A stretch of 64,000 nucleotides of DNA. Source: Streptomyces antibioticus (GTDB lineage: Bacteria; Actinomycetota; Actinomycetes; Streptomycetales; Streptomycetaceae). The notes below the pieces were generated by a model. That model ran no database searches and was not told the DNA's origin. It was given only the letters and a program-made list of their open reading frames with translations. Where the stretch lies: positions 3,040,645 through 3,104,644 of the forward strand of contig NZ_CM007717.1 in assembly GCF_002019855.1 (NCBI RefSeq), written 5' to 3'. Shown piece by piece: positions 53,010 to 62,179 of this stretch (the stretch's first letter is position 1; every line of letters starts with the position of its first letter). Position numbers and translations under genes: made by a program.

Positions 53010-54167
53010 GTGGGCATAGCCCGTCAGTCAGGTGAGCCGTCCGGGAGCCTGGCCGGTCGTGGCCGTCTGCCGTCGCTGACCGGGTTGCGGTTCTGGGCGG
53101 CCCTGGTCGTCGTCCTGTACCACCTCTCCCGTCAGGCCGGGCGCCTGCCGGTGCTGAGCGACCTGGCCTGGTACGGCCGCAGCGGTGTGACGTTCTTCTT
53201 CGTCCTGTCCGGGTTCGTCCTGGCGTGGACGTACGACGGGAAGAGCGTGCCCGCGAAGGTGTTCATGTGGCGTCGCTTCGCCCGGATCTGGCCGATGCTC
53301 GCCGTGTCGGTGGTCGCCTCCGTCGCCGCCTGGCACGCCCTGGGCACGGAGTGGTCCCGCAAGGGCGTCGTCGCGACGCTGCTGCTGGTCAACGCCTGGG
53401 TCCCGGAGCAGGCGCTGCTGAAGGGCGGCAATCCGGCGGCCTGGTCGCTCAGTGACGAGGCGTGGTTCTACGCCACGTTCCCGCTGCTCATGGCGCTGCC
53501 GCTGCTGCGCACCTCGCGCCGTCGGCTGTGGGTGGCGATCACCGTGTGCGCCGCCTCGCTCGCCGTGTGGCTGGCCGGCTCGGAGATCACCGACCTGCTG
53601 ACCCGCCGCTGGTTCCTCGACTACTTCCCGCCGGTCCGGATGCTCCAGTTCGTGCTCGGTGTCGCCGCCGGACTCGCCGTCAAGCGGGGCTGGCGTCCGC
53701 CGGTCAACCTGCCGGTCGCGGTGGCGCTCGTGGTGGCCTTCCAGGTGGCGCTCATCCCGTGGTCGCGTGCCGTCCCGGACTCCGCCTGGAACAGCGCGTA
53801 CAGCGCTTCGCACCTGCTGTCGGCGCCGCTCTTCGCCGCGCTGGTCTCCGCGGCCGCGTACAGCGACCTCCAGCGCCGGACCACCGGTCTCGGCGGTTCG
53901 TGGATGATCCGGCTCGGCAACTGGTCGTTCGCCTGGTACCTGATCCACGAGATCGTGCTGCGGGTTCTGCTGGAGGTGACCGGCCGCCCCGGCAGCACCG
54001 TCGACACGGCGGTCTTCTGGGCGCTCGTGCTGGGGGTGAGCCTGGCGCTGGCGGGTCTCGCCTACCACTGCGTGGAGCATCCGCTGGAGCGCTTCCTGCG
54101 CCGCGTGGGCCCCCGCGTGCCCGAACGGCCGCGGCACCGTAAGGACGAGGCCCTGCCGGTGTCGTGA
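53010..54167 (+). CDS. OafA/YrhL-type membrane acyltransferase
   Basis: 385 residues with about ten membrane helices. Acyltransferase-3 motifs are present: LPSLTGLRFWAALVVVLYHL (with the catalytic His), GVTFFFVLSGFVLAWTY and RRFARIWPML (RxxR). Such enzymes O-acylate (often acetylate) cell-surface sugars at the membrane. There is no SGNH extension, so the acyl chain is transferred by the membrane domain itself or a partner. GTG 53010 follows the acetyltransferase by 45 bp. The basic tail (VPERPRHRKDEA) is cytoplasmic. It converges on the broken membrane gene with a 7-bp gap. Confidence 0.9.
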   Translation: MGIARQSGEPSGSLAGRGRLPSLTGLRFWAALVVVLYHLSRQAGRLPVLSDLAWYGRSGVTFFFVLSGFVLAWTYDGKSVPAKVFMWRRFARIWPMLAVSVVASVAAWHALGTEWSRKGVVATLLLVNAWVPEQALLKGGNPAAWSLSDEAWFYATFPLLMALPLLRTSRRRLWVAITVCAASLAVWLAGSEITDLLTRRWFLDYFPPVRMLQFVLGVAAGLAVKRGWRPPVNLPVAVALVVAFQVALIPWSRAVPDSAWNSAYSASHLLSAPLFAALVSAAAYSDLQRRTTGLGGSWMIRLGNWSFAWYLIHEIVLRVLLEVTGRPGSTVDTAVFWALVLGVSLALAGLAYHCVEHPLERFLRRVGPRVPERPRHRKDEALPVS

Positions 54168-54174
54168 CGCCGCC

Positions 54175-55442
54175 CTAGTCGGCGGGGCGTGGTTCCGGGG
54201 CCGGTGCCGCTGTGCCTGCCGCTGCCGGCGTCGGGTGCTGGGCCCTGTACCGCTCCACCAGCACCGGCACCCCCAGGATCACCGGTGTCCACATCAGGAC
54301 GCCGAGGCGGTCCGCCTCCTAGGGGAGGGGGTGGTTGGTGAGGACGAAGGCTCCGGTGAGGGCCGTGGCCGTGGCGAGGGGGCCGAGGCCGTCGCCGTGG
54401 CGGGTCAGGGTCCAGGCCGCGACGGCGGTGAGGGCCAGGAAGTACGGCATGGCCGCCTGCTGGGCGAACCAGTCCTGCCAGAAGCGGGCGGCCAGACCGA
54501 AGAGCCGGGACCAGGGGTTGGGCACCGCCGGGGCGGTGAAGTGGCGTGTGAAGGTGTCCTGGAGCGTGGTCTGCGAGGACGGCAGGGACAGGACCCGCAT
54601 CGCCACCCCCACCAGGACCGCGGTCAGCGCCGAGAGGCCCGCGAGCACGGCCGCGCCCCGATGCCGTCGGTGGCGGGAGAGGCACAGCGTTCCCGTCACG
54701 GCTGCCGCCATGAACGCGGCGAACACCAGGGCCGACGAGTAACGGGTCACCGCGGCCACCGCGTAGGCGAGCGCCACACCGGCGACGGCCCCGGGCCCGA
54801 CCCGGCCCCGCAGCAGCGCCAGGCCGCCCCACAGCACCCCGAGCACGCACACCGTGAACAGCCCCTCGCCCAGGGCCTGCGCGCTCCACCAGCCCAGCGG
54901 GGTGACGAGGAAGGCCACCTGGCCGGTGAGGGCGGCGGCAGGGGTCAGTCCGGCGCCCCGGCGCAGCAGGCCGAAGACCAGCAGGGAGCCGCCCGCCGCC
55001 GTGAGCAGGCCGAGCAGCCGCAGGCCGTCCAGCACGCCCAGCACGCCGACGAAGGGCACCGCGAGCAGCGGATAGCCGGGGCGGGCGGAGAAGATGGCCT
55101 GGTAGCGGGGGTCGGCCGTGGTGATGTCCTCGGCGTCCGCCCACCGGCGCACGCACGAGCGGTCCGCCTCGGCCTCCAGCGTCCGCTCGTCGTCACCACC
55201 GTGGGCCGCAGCCGCGCCTCGTGCGCCTCCTTCCGCGCCCGGCTCACACAGAACGCGGCGAGCGCCGTACGGTGCGCCTCCGCCCGGGACGCGCCCAGGT
55301 ACTGCTCGGCGGCGCGGGCGTACCGGTAGGAGTCCGGGAACAGCGTCCACCGGTCGCCGGAGGCCGACTGGAGGACGGCGTACAGGACACAGACCAGCAG
55401 GGGCAGCGCGACCCGCACCCGGCGCGCTCCGGCAGCGGACAC
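54175..55442 (-). pseudogene. Broken multi-pass membrane (GT-C-like) protein: frameshift plus amber stop
   Basis: The N-terminal frame starts at GTG 55442 (GGGGGAG upstream) with MSAAGARRVRVALPLLVCVLY and FPDSYRYARAAEQYLG, and is sensible to about 55200. The sense then continues in another frame (DDERTLEAEADRSCVRRWADAED, YQAIFSARPGYPLLAVPFVGVLG) through many membrane helices. That frame meets TAG at 54319-54321 after TNHPLP, yet stays in sense beyond it (EADRLGVLMWTPVILGVPVLVERY) to a TAG at 54175-54177. The span is 1268 bp, not a multiple of three. Two independent lesions suggest a decayed gene; sequencing error could explain one. The D-rich first loop and helices resemble GT-C glycosyltransferases; its job was probably in the surface glycan pathway. 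Confidence 0.8.
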
Positions 55443-55544
55443 GTGCGGCTCCCCCGGTGACGGACGGCGGACAACGGACGGTGGACAACGGACTACGGCC
55501 CCGGCCGAGAAGGCCGGGGCCGCATCCTACGACGTCATACCGCG

Positions 55545-56828
55545 TCAGCCGCCGATGACCACCCGCCGGACGCCCTTCCATGCCTCCGGGTCGGTGGTGC
55601 GGCGGCCGTCGACGAGGACCGTGACGTCCGGCAGGTCCGCCGGGGTCAGGGTGCGGTACTCGGCGTGGTCGGCCTGGAGGATCGCCGCGGAGACCTTCTC
55701 ACCGGCGTGCGGCGGCAGGCCGTGCGCGGCCAGCTCCTCGGCCGTGTACATCGGGTCGGAGACGAACGGCACCGCGCCGCGCGCCCGGAGCGCCTCGACG
55801 GTCGGGAAGACGCCCGAGAACGCCGTCTCCTTCACGCCGCCGCGGTAGGCGGCGCCCAGCACCAGGACGTTGACGCCGGTCAGGTCGCCGTAGGCAGCGG
55901 CGAGCAGGTCCACCGCGTACTCCGGCATCGCGGCGTTCGCCTCACGGGCGGAGCGCACGACGGTGGCCGCCGGGTCGTTCCACAGGTACATCCGCGGGTA
56001 GATCGGGATGCAGTGCCCGCCGACGGCGATGCCCGGCTGGTGGATGTGGCTGTACGGCTGCGAGTTGCAGGCCTCGATGACCTTCTTGACGTCGATGTCG
56101 TTCTGGTCGGCGAAGCGGGCGAACTGGTTCGCCAGGCCGATGTTGACGTCCCGGTAGGTGGTCTCGGCGAGCTTGGCCAGCTCGGATGCCTCCGCCGTGC
56201 CCAGGTCCCAGACACCGTTGGCCTGCGGCAGGTCGGGGCGCTCGTCGAAGTCGAGGACCTGCTCGTAGAACTCCACACCGCGGGCGGTGGACGCCTCGTC
56301 GACGCCGCCGACCAGCTTGGGGTAGCGGCGCAGGTCGGCGAAGACCCGGCCGGTGAGGACACGCTCCGGGGAGAACACCAGGTGGAAGTCCTCGCCCGCG
56401 GTCAGACCGGAGCCCTCGGCCAGCATCGGCGCCCAGCGGGTGCGGGTGGTGCCGACCGGCAGCGTCGTCTCGTACGAGACCAGCGTGCCGGGCTTGAGGC
56501 CCTGGGCGATCGCCTTGGTCGCGGCGTCCATCCAGCCGAAGTCGGGGGTGCCCTCGGCGTCCACGAACAGCGGGACGACCACGACGACGGCCTCGGACTC
56601 GGCGACCGCGGACGCGGTGTCCGTGGTCGCGCTGAGCAGACCGGCGTCGACGGCCTGCTTCAGCTTGACGTCCAGGTCGTGCTCACCGGGGAACGGCTCG
56701 ACACCGGCGTTGACCAGCTCGACGACCTTCTCGTTCACGTCCGCGCCGATGACCCGGTGGCCCTTGGAGGCGAACTGAACCGCCAGCGGGAGCCCGATCT
56801 TGCCGAGCGCTACTACACAGATGTTCAT
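55545..56828 (-). CDS. UDP-sugar 6-dehydrogenase (WbpA/WecC-like)
   Basis: 427 residues. Oxidises a UDP-hexose, probably UDP-GlcNAc, to the uronic acid with two NAD. The NAD-binding start is ICVVALGKIGLPLAVQFASKG; the central dimer helix has ELAKLAETTYRDVNIGLANQFA; the catalytic Cys is at about residue 272 in AVGGHCIPIYP; the UDP-binding domain has LGAAYRGGVKETAFSG. Note VALGKIG where VGLGYVG is common. ATG 56828 lies 9 bp after the GT2 stop, so it is the end of the five-gene minus-strand operon. Family placement with the other genes favours the WbpA branch over UDP-glucose or UDP-ManNAc dehydrogenases. Confidence 0.92.
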   Translation of the reverse strand: MNICVVALGKIGLPLAVQFASKGHRVIGADVNEKVVELVNAGVEPFPGEHDLDVKLKQAVDAGLLSATTDTASAVAESEAVVVVVPLFVDAEGTPDFGWMDAATKAIAQGLKPGTLVSYETTLPVGTTRTRWAPMLAEGSGLTAGEDFHLVFSPERVLTGRVFADLRRYPKLVGGVDEASTARGVEFYEQVLDFDERPDLPQANGVWDLGTAEASELAKLAETTYRDVNIGLANQFARFADQNDIDVKKVIEACNSQPYSHIHQPGIAVGGHCIPIYPRMYLWNDPAATVVRSAREANAAMPEYAVDLLAAAYGDLTGVNVLVLGAAYRGGVKETAFSGVFPTVEALRARGAVPFVSDPMYTAEELAAHGLPPHAGEKVSAAILQADHAEYRTLTPADLPDVTVLVDGRRTTDPEAWKGVRRVVIGG

Positions 56829-56837
56829 GGAGGGTCG

Positions 56838-58481
56838 CTACTTCTTCCTTTTGGAACGGGACTTCAGTTTCCGGGCGAGGCTCCCCAGTGCCCGCCGGAC
56901 GAACGTCCTCTTCGGGGGATTCAGCCGGGCGGTGTCGATCACCACACGCCCCTTCGGGTTGACCACGGCCGACGCCCGGTACGGGTCGCCGTCCCGGCCC
57001 CACCGACGGGCCAGCGGCATGGGCAGGCCCTTGCCGCGCACGGGTATCTCGTACGTCTCACCCGCCACGTCGACGTACACGCGCACGCCCCGCTTGCCGG
57101 TGACGAGGTCCAGCGGGACCCGGGCGTGCAGCAGGGTCGCGGTGCCGTCGGGTGCCGTCTCCCGGGTCATCTCGCCCACCACGGGAGGCAGTTCGTGATC
57201 GTCCTTCAGCCGGCGCGCGCCCGCCTTGTCCGCGGAACCGGGCATCGCGCCCTTGGCGAGGCGCAGCACCGCGCTGCCGACGTCACCGAGGACGGGCAGC
57301 CGTACGGACGCGGTGTAGGCGAGGGCCTCGCCCTCCTGGTCCCAGCCGGACGCCACCAGCTCGGTGCCGGCCGCGAGACGGCCCGGGACCTTCTCCCCGA
57401 CCAGCTCGTACACCCGGTCGGGAACCCCGACGAGCGCGTCACGGAAGCCGGGGTAACGGGCGTAGGCGCGCTCGCCGTCGAGGACGAACGGGGGCGCCCC
57501 GTACTCCTTCTCCGACGAGATCGCCTCGGCCAGCTCGTCGATCGCGCCCGCGCGCGCGAGGGCGATCCGCACCCGGCGCTTGACGTCCATGGCGTCCCGG
57601 ATGCCGTCCGTGAAGTACTGGTCGGCCAGCCGGGCGATGCCCGCGCACAACTGGCGCTGCAACTCCCGGTCCAGGGACGGGAAGTCGTCCTGGACGAGCT
57701 TGGCCAGCTCCCAGGTGAAGTGCCGGCGCAGCACCGCGTCGCGCTCCGGGCCCGCCTCGATGAGACCGGCCGTGAAGTCCATGATCTCGGCCGCCGCCGC
57801 CAGCCGCGCCAGATGGTCGGCGCGGTAGGTGATGTTGCTGGCGTCGCCCCGCTTGACCGCGTAGTAGCAGGTGTAGTCGGCGACCACCGACACCTTCCGG
57901 GCGCGCACGATCGCCTCGATGGTGAACGGCTGGTCGCTGCCCACCGGCAGATGCTCGGGGAACCGCAGATGGTGCTTCTCCACCAGCTCGCGCCGGAACA
58001 GCTTGGTGTTGGCGAGGGTGAAGGGCAGCGCCGAGTCGGTCAGCCCGACGTGCTCGGCGTTCTCCTTGTAGAGCGCCTGGTGCACGTACCGGCCGTTGGT
58101 GCCGGCCATCTTGCCGACGACGACGTCCGCGTCGTTGTCGTCGGCGCACTTCACCATGCGCTCCAGCGCTTCCTCGCCGAGGTAGTCGTCGGAGCCGATG
58201 AAGTACACGTAACGGCCGGTGGCCACGTCCAGCGCACGGTTGCTGGGCGCGGCCGGGCCGCCGGAGTTGGGCTGGTGGATCACCTTGACGGTGTCCGGGT
58301 ACAGCGCCGCGAACCGGTCCAGTTCGCGGCCGCTGTCGTCCGTGGAGCCGTCGTCGACCGCGACGACCTCCAGGCGCTCTCTGCCGATGCTCTGCCCGAT
58401 CAGGGAGTTCAGGCACTCCGTCAGGTAGGGCATCGTGTTGTACACCGCGACGACGACGCTGACGTCCGGCGCGGTGCTCAT
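56838..58481 (-). CDS. GT2 family glycosyltransferase with C-terminal beta domain
   Basis: 547 residues. The GT-A domain: VSVVVAVYNTMPYLTECLNSLI, VDDGSTDDSGREL, FIGSDDYLGEEAL and the acceptor-side PVGSDQPFTIEAIVRA. The helical middle carries VGVPDRVYELVGEKV, shared with the GT2 enzyme at 29620-30849. A C-terminal sheet domain of about 150 residues follows (YTASVRLPVLGD, LLHARVPLDLVTGKRGVRVYVD), then a very basic end. This layout resembles TarS-type teichoic acid glycosyltransferases, where the extra domain aids assembly or binding. ATG 58481 overlaps the GT4 stop (ATGA). Donor may be the diacetamido uronic acid made by the operon; that is inference. Confidence 0.88.
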   Translation of the reverse strand: MSTAPDVSVVVAVYNTMPYLTECLNSLIGQSIGRERLEVVAVDDGSTDDSGRELDRFAALYPDTVKVIHQPNSGGPAAPSNRALDVATGRYVYFIGSDDYLGEEALERMVKCADDNDADVVVGKMAGTNGRYVHQALYKENAEHVGLTDSALPFTLANTKLFRRELVEKHHLRFPEHLPVGSDQPFTIEAIVRARKVSVVADYTCYYAVKRGDASNITYRADHLARLAAAAEIMDFTAGLIEAGPERDAVLRRHFTWELAKLVQDDFPSLDRELQRQLCAGIARLADQYFTDGIRDAMDVKRRVRIALARAGAIDELAEAISSEKEYGAPPFVLDGERAYARYPGFRDALVGVPDRVYELVGEKVPGRLAAGTELVASGWDQEGEALAYTASVRLPVLGDVGSAVLRLAKGAMPGSADKAGARRLKDDHELPPVVGEMTRETAPDGTATLLHARVPLDLVTGKRGVRVYVDVAGETYEIPVRGKGLPMPLARRWGRDGDPYRASAVVNPKGRVVIDTARLNPPKRTFVRRALGSLARKLKSRSKRKK

Positions 58482-60055
58482 GCGCCCGCCTCCACCGGTC
58501 TGCGCTCGGCCGGACGGACCGCGCTGCCGGGAACCAGCCGGGTGTACACCTTGTCGAGCAGCTCGGCCTGGGCCTCCCAGGTCCACTCGTCGAGCAGTCC
58601 GTCGCGGTCGTAGACGCCGCGGTAGCGGTCGGCGTCGCCGAGCACCGACTTCACGGCCCGTACGTAGTCCTCGACGTCCTCGGCGCGGAAGACCTCGCCC
58701 TGGCCGGTGCGCTGGACCATCTCGCCCATCGTCTTCACATCGCTGACGATCAGCGGCAGCCGCGCGTGCGAGTACTCGAAGAACTTGGTGATCAGGGCGA
58801 TCTCGTGGTTCGGCCAGTGGTGGATCGGGATGACCCCGAGGTCCGCCGCCGCCAGGAACCGCACCACCTGGTAGTGCGGCACGTACGGCAGGATGTGCAG
58901 CCGGTCGGAGACGCCCAGTTCCTCGGCGCGCTCGCTCAGGGTCCGCATGTACTCGGACTCGGTGTTGAGCACGACGAACGCGGTGTGCACGTCCGGGAGC
59001 TGCGGCAGCGACTCGACCATGATGTCGAGGCCGCGCTGCGGGGCGGCGGCGCCGCTGTACACGGTCAGCGGCACGTCCGCGCCGATGCCGCACAGTTCGC
59101 GCAGGTCCGGGACCGGCTCGGCGGCCTGCTCCGGGGAGACCTCGGCGTCGGGCGCGTTCAGCACGACGGCGGGGCGCTCCGTGAGCGAGTGCCGCTCCTG
59201 GAGCATCCCGGCGAGGGTGTCGGACACCGTGGTCACGGCGTCGGCGAACCGCGAGTACTCCAGCTCGTGCGCGCACTGCGCGAGGTGCCAGCGCGGGTGC
59301 GGGTTCCACGGCTTGATGCCGGGCAGGAACTCGTGCGCGTCCCAGACCAGCTTCACGTTGCGGCCGCAGGCCCGGGCGCGCAGGGTCGCGCGGGCGCCGA
59401 CGCCGAGCATCCGGAAGTCGTTGGCGTGGATGAGGTCCGGGTCCAGCTCGTCGATGACCTTGCCGTACGCCAGCTCCATGTCCCACAGGTGCGGGTCGAG
59501 CCTGCGCCAGCTACGGGTGCCCATGGTGCGGTGCCAGAACGCGGTGGTGAACCGGTCCAGCGGGCCTTCCATCTCCTTGCGGCTCTTCTCCAGCTTCGCG
59601 GTCTTGCGGGCCCGCAGGTTCACCCAGTTCTGGATGAAGCGGGACGCCAGCCGGGGCAGCACCAGCCGCAGCTTGGTGAGGAAGGAGCCTTCCTGCTGGG
59701 CGAGGATCAGCCGGATGTTGAGATCGGCACGCCACGCCTTGATCTTCTGCCGGCGGTACGCGGCCAGCGGGCCGGGCTTGTAGGCCAGCGGCGAGCGCAG
59801 CACGGCCCGGCGGTACTCGTGGCGACGGCGGTGCAGCGGACCGGGGACCGGCAGCAGACGCACCTGCGCCTCACCGATCTGCCAGGTCGTCTCCTGCTTC
59901 CCCCGTGCCTTGCCGAGCAGGACGACGTCCCACCCGGCGGCGGCGGCCGAACGTGCTTCCTTCTGCACGCGCGAGTCGCCGTTCACCCCGTTGTCGACCA
60001 GCATGACGATGCGTCCCCGCACCGACTTCCGCGCCGACGTGTTCTCAAGAGCCAT
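58478..60055 (-). CDS. GT4-like glycosyltransferase
   Basis: 525 residues of the GT-B fold. The N-terminal domain has MLVDNGVNGDSRVQKEARSAAAAGWDV, a typical GT4 start, and a long basic helical insertion (LRARKTAKLEKSRKEM). LIHANDFRMLG and WDAHEFLPG lie in the middle. The C-terminal domain shows LTVYSGAAAPQRGLDIM, ILPYVPHYQVVRFLAAADLGVIPI and TKFFEYSHARLPLIVSD, with the E-x7-E-like donor site. It overlaps the oxidoreductase stop by 11 bp and the GT2 start by 4 bp, so it is tightly coupled. Acceptor and donor unknown. Confidence 0.88.
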   Translation of the reverse strand: MALENTSARKSVRGRIVMLVDNGVNGDSRVQKEARSAAAAGWDVVLLGKARGKQETTWQIGEAQVRLLPVPGPLHRRRHEYRRAVLRSPLAYKPGPLAAYRRQKIKAWRADLNIRLILAQQEGSFLTKLRLVLPRLASRFIQNWVNLRARKTAKLEKSRKEMEGPLDRFTTAFWHRTMGTRSWRRLDPHLWDMELAYGKVIDELDPDLIHANDFRMLGVGARATLRARACGRNVKLVWDAHEFLPGIKPWNPHPRWHLAQCAHELEYSRFADAVTTVSDTLAGMLQERHSLTERPAVVLNAPDAEVSPEQAAEPVPDLRELCGIGADVPLTVYSGAAAPQRGLDIMVESLPQLPDVHTAFVVLNTESEYMRTLSERAEELGVSDRLHILPYVPHYQVVRFLAAADLGVIPIHHWPNHEIALITKFFEYSHARLPLIVSDVKTMGEMVQRTGQGEVFRAEDVEDYVRAVKSVLGDADRYRGVYDRDGLLDEWTWEAQAELLDKVYTRLVPGSAVRPAERRPVEAGA

Positions 60056-61070
60056 GAGTTGCCAGATCCTCCACCTGAAGGGAAACGCTACGGTTCTGGG
60101 TCGCCGACTCCAGCACAGCGGCCGCCACCTGAACCGTACGCATCCCCTGGCGCAGGGTGCAGATGTCGGCGTCCTTGCCGAGCACCGCGTCCCGGAACAG
60201 TTCGTGCTCGACCAGCAGCGGCTCGCGCTTCGGTATGGCGTAGCGGATCATGTCGCCCTCGGAGACCCCGCGGAACGCCTGGAGGGCCTCCCACTCGGTG
60301 GTCACCGCGGAGTTGGAGTGGAAGGTCAGGTCGGCGGTGAGGGTGTCGGCGATGAAGCAGCCGCGCTCACCGGTGACCGAGGTGAACCGCTCCTTGAGCG
60401 GGCTCAGCCAGTTCACCAGGTGGTTGACCATGGTGCCGTCGTCGAGGCGGCCGACCGCGGAGACCATGTCCTCGTGGACGCGGCCGCTCTTGGAGACGGT
60501 GTGCGCGGCGATGGACACGTACTCACGGCCCGTCACCCAGCCGGTGAGGTCGATGTCGTGGGTGGCGAGGTCCTTGACCACGCCGACGTCCGCGATGCGG
60601 TGCGGGAAGGGGCCCTGGCGGCGGGTGACGACCTGGTAGACGTCGCCCAGCTCACCGGCCTCCAGCCGGGTGCGCAGCGAGCGCAGCGCCGGGTTGCAGC
60701 GCTCGATGTGACCGACGCCGGCCACCAGCGAACGCGATTCGAACGCCTCGACGAGCCGGCGGGCGCCGTCCACGGTCTCGGCGACGGGCTTCTCGATGAG
60801 CGCGCACACGCCGGCCTCGGCGAGCGCCAGACCGACCTGCTCGTGCAGATGGGTGGGGCAGGCCACGACGGCGTAGTCCACGCCGAGCGCGATCAGCTCC
60901 TCGACGGTGTCCAGGATCGGCGCGCCCTGGGCGGCGCCGAACTTGTCGCCCATCGGGTCGACGACGCCGACCAGGTCGACGCCCTCCAGACCCGACAGGA
61001 CACGGGCGTGGTGACGCCCCATCGAACCGAGGCCGACGAGTCCGGCCCGCAGCGGCTTACCGGTGCTCAC
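60045..61070 (-). CDS. Gfo/Idh/MocA oxidoreductase (WbpB/WlbA-like)
   Basis: 341 residues. RAGLVGLGSMGRHHARVLSGL is the NAD-binding start, and ALIEKPVAETVDGARRLVEAF holds the EKP motif. The C-terminal sheet domain contains DLATHDIDLTGWVTGREY, with the His/Asp used for hydride transfer. WbpB oxidises C3 of UDP-GlcNAcA to a keto group, preparing amination. GTG 61070 overlaps the aminotransferase stop. Its place between a DegT aminotransferase and a UDP-sugar dehydrogenase supports the WbpB role, rather than an inositol or general sugar dehydrogenase. Confidence 0.9.
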   Translation of the reverse strand: MSTGKPLRAGLVGLGSMGRHHARVLSGLEGVDLVGVVDPMGDKFGAAQGAPILDTVEELIALGVDYAVVACPTHLHEQVGLALAEAGVCALIEKPVAETVDGARRLVEAFESRSLVAGVGHIERCNPALRSLRTRLEAGELGDVYQVVTRRQGPFPHRIADVGVVKDLATHDIDLTGWVTGREYVSIAAHTVSKSGRVHEDMVSAVGRLDDGTMVNHLVNWLSPLKERFTSVTGERGCFIADTLTADLTFHSNSAVTTEWEALQAFRGVSEGDMIRYAIPKREPLLVEHELFRDAVLGKDADICTLRQGMRTVQVAAAVLESATQNRSVSLQVEDLATHGS

Positions 61071-62179
61071 AGCTCCCCCAGCGCGTTCACGGCGGCGACG
61101 ATCCGCTCCAGGTCCCGCGCGGACAGCGCCGGGTGGACGGGCAGCGACACGACCTCGGCGGCGGCGCGCTCCGTCTCGGGCAGGTCCCAGGTGCGGCCGG
61201 CCTTCTGGTCCGGCTCCCAGTACGGCTTCAGCCGGTGGATGGGGGTCGGGTAGTACACGGCGTTGCCCACGCCGGCCTCGGTGAGGCGGGCCATGGCGGC
61301 GTCGCGGTCGCCGCGGATGCGCACGGTGTACTGGTGGTAGATGTGCCGGGCGCCCTCGGCGACCTTCGGCGTGACCACGTTCGGCGCGCTGATGTGCTCG
61401 GTGAGGTAGGCGGCGTTGGCGATGCGCTGCTCGGTCCAGCCGTCGAGCTTGCGGCGCTGGACGCGGCCGATCGCGGCGGAGACGTCCGTCATGCGGACGT
61501 TGGCGCCGACGATCTCGTTGGCGTAGCGCTGCTCCATGCCCTGGTTGCGCAGCAGGCGCAGGGTGCGGGCGACCTCGGCGTCACCGGTGGAGATCATGCC
61601 GCCCTCGAGGCTGTGCATGTTCTTCGTCGGGTAGAAGCTGAAGGTGCCGGCGGCACCGAAGGCGCCGACCGGGGTGCCGTTGAGCGCGGCCGCGTGGGCC
61701 TGGCAGGCGTCCTCGACGACGGCGAGCCCGTGCTTGGCGGCGATGGCCATGATGCGGTCCATCGCGGCCGGGTGGCCGTAGAGGTGGACCGGCATGATCG
61801 CGGCGGTGCGCGGCGTGATGGCCGCCTCGACCGCGGCGGGGTCCAGACAGAAGGTGTCGGCATCGATGTCGGCGAAGACCACGTCGGCGCCGACCAGCCG
61901 GACGACGTTCGCGGAGGCGGCGAAGGAGAACGACGGCACGATGACCTCGTCGCCCGGGCCGATGTCCAGCGCCATCAGGGCCAGGTGCAGGGCGGAGGTG
62001 CCGGAGTTGACCGCGACACAGTGGCGCCCGTCGACCAGCTCCGAGAACTCCTCCTCGAAGGCGGCCACCTCGGGGCCCTGGACGACCATGCCGCTGCGCA
62101 GCACGCGCACCGCGGCCTCGATCTCCTCCTCGGCGATCACTGGTCTGGCGGCCGGTATGAACTCATGGGCGTCGGTCAT
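61067..62179 (-). CDS. DegT/DnrJ/EryC1/StrS aminotransferase (WbpE-like)
   Basis: 370 residues. A PLP enzyme that aminates a keto sugar nucleotide. ALMALDIGPGDEVIVPSFSFAASAN, DIDADTFCLDPAAVEAAI, VVEDACQAHAAAL (PLP Asp) and FSFYPTKNMHSLEGG (Schiff-base Lys, about residue 188) are all present. WbpE makes UDP-GlcNAc(3NH2)A from the 3-keto product of WbpB. ATG 62179 is placed 8 bases after GGAGG; ATG 62185 is too close to it. First gene of the operon that continues with the oxidoreductase, GT4, GT2 and dehydrogenase. About 470 bp separate it from rne. Confidence 0.92.
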   Translation of the reverse strand: MTDAHEFIPAARPVIAEEEIEAAVRVLRSGMVVQGPEVAAFEEEFSELVDGRHCVAVNSGTSALHLALMALDIGPGDEVIVPSFSFAASANVVRLVGADVVFADIDADTFCLDPAAVEAAITPRTAAIMPVHLYGHPAAMDRIMAIAAKHGLAVVEDACQAHAAALNGTPVGAFGAAGTFSFYPTKNMHSLEGGMISTGDAEVARTLRLLRNQGMEQRYANEIVGANVRMTDVSAAIGRVQRRKLDGWTEQRIANAAYLTEHISAPNVVTPKVAEGARHIYHQYTVRIRGDRDAAMARLTEAGVGNAVYYPTPIHRLKPYWEPDQKAGRTWDLPETERAAAEVVSLPVHPALSARDLERIVAAVNALGEL

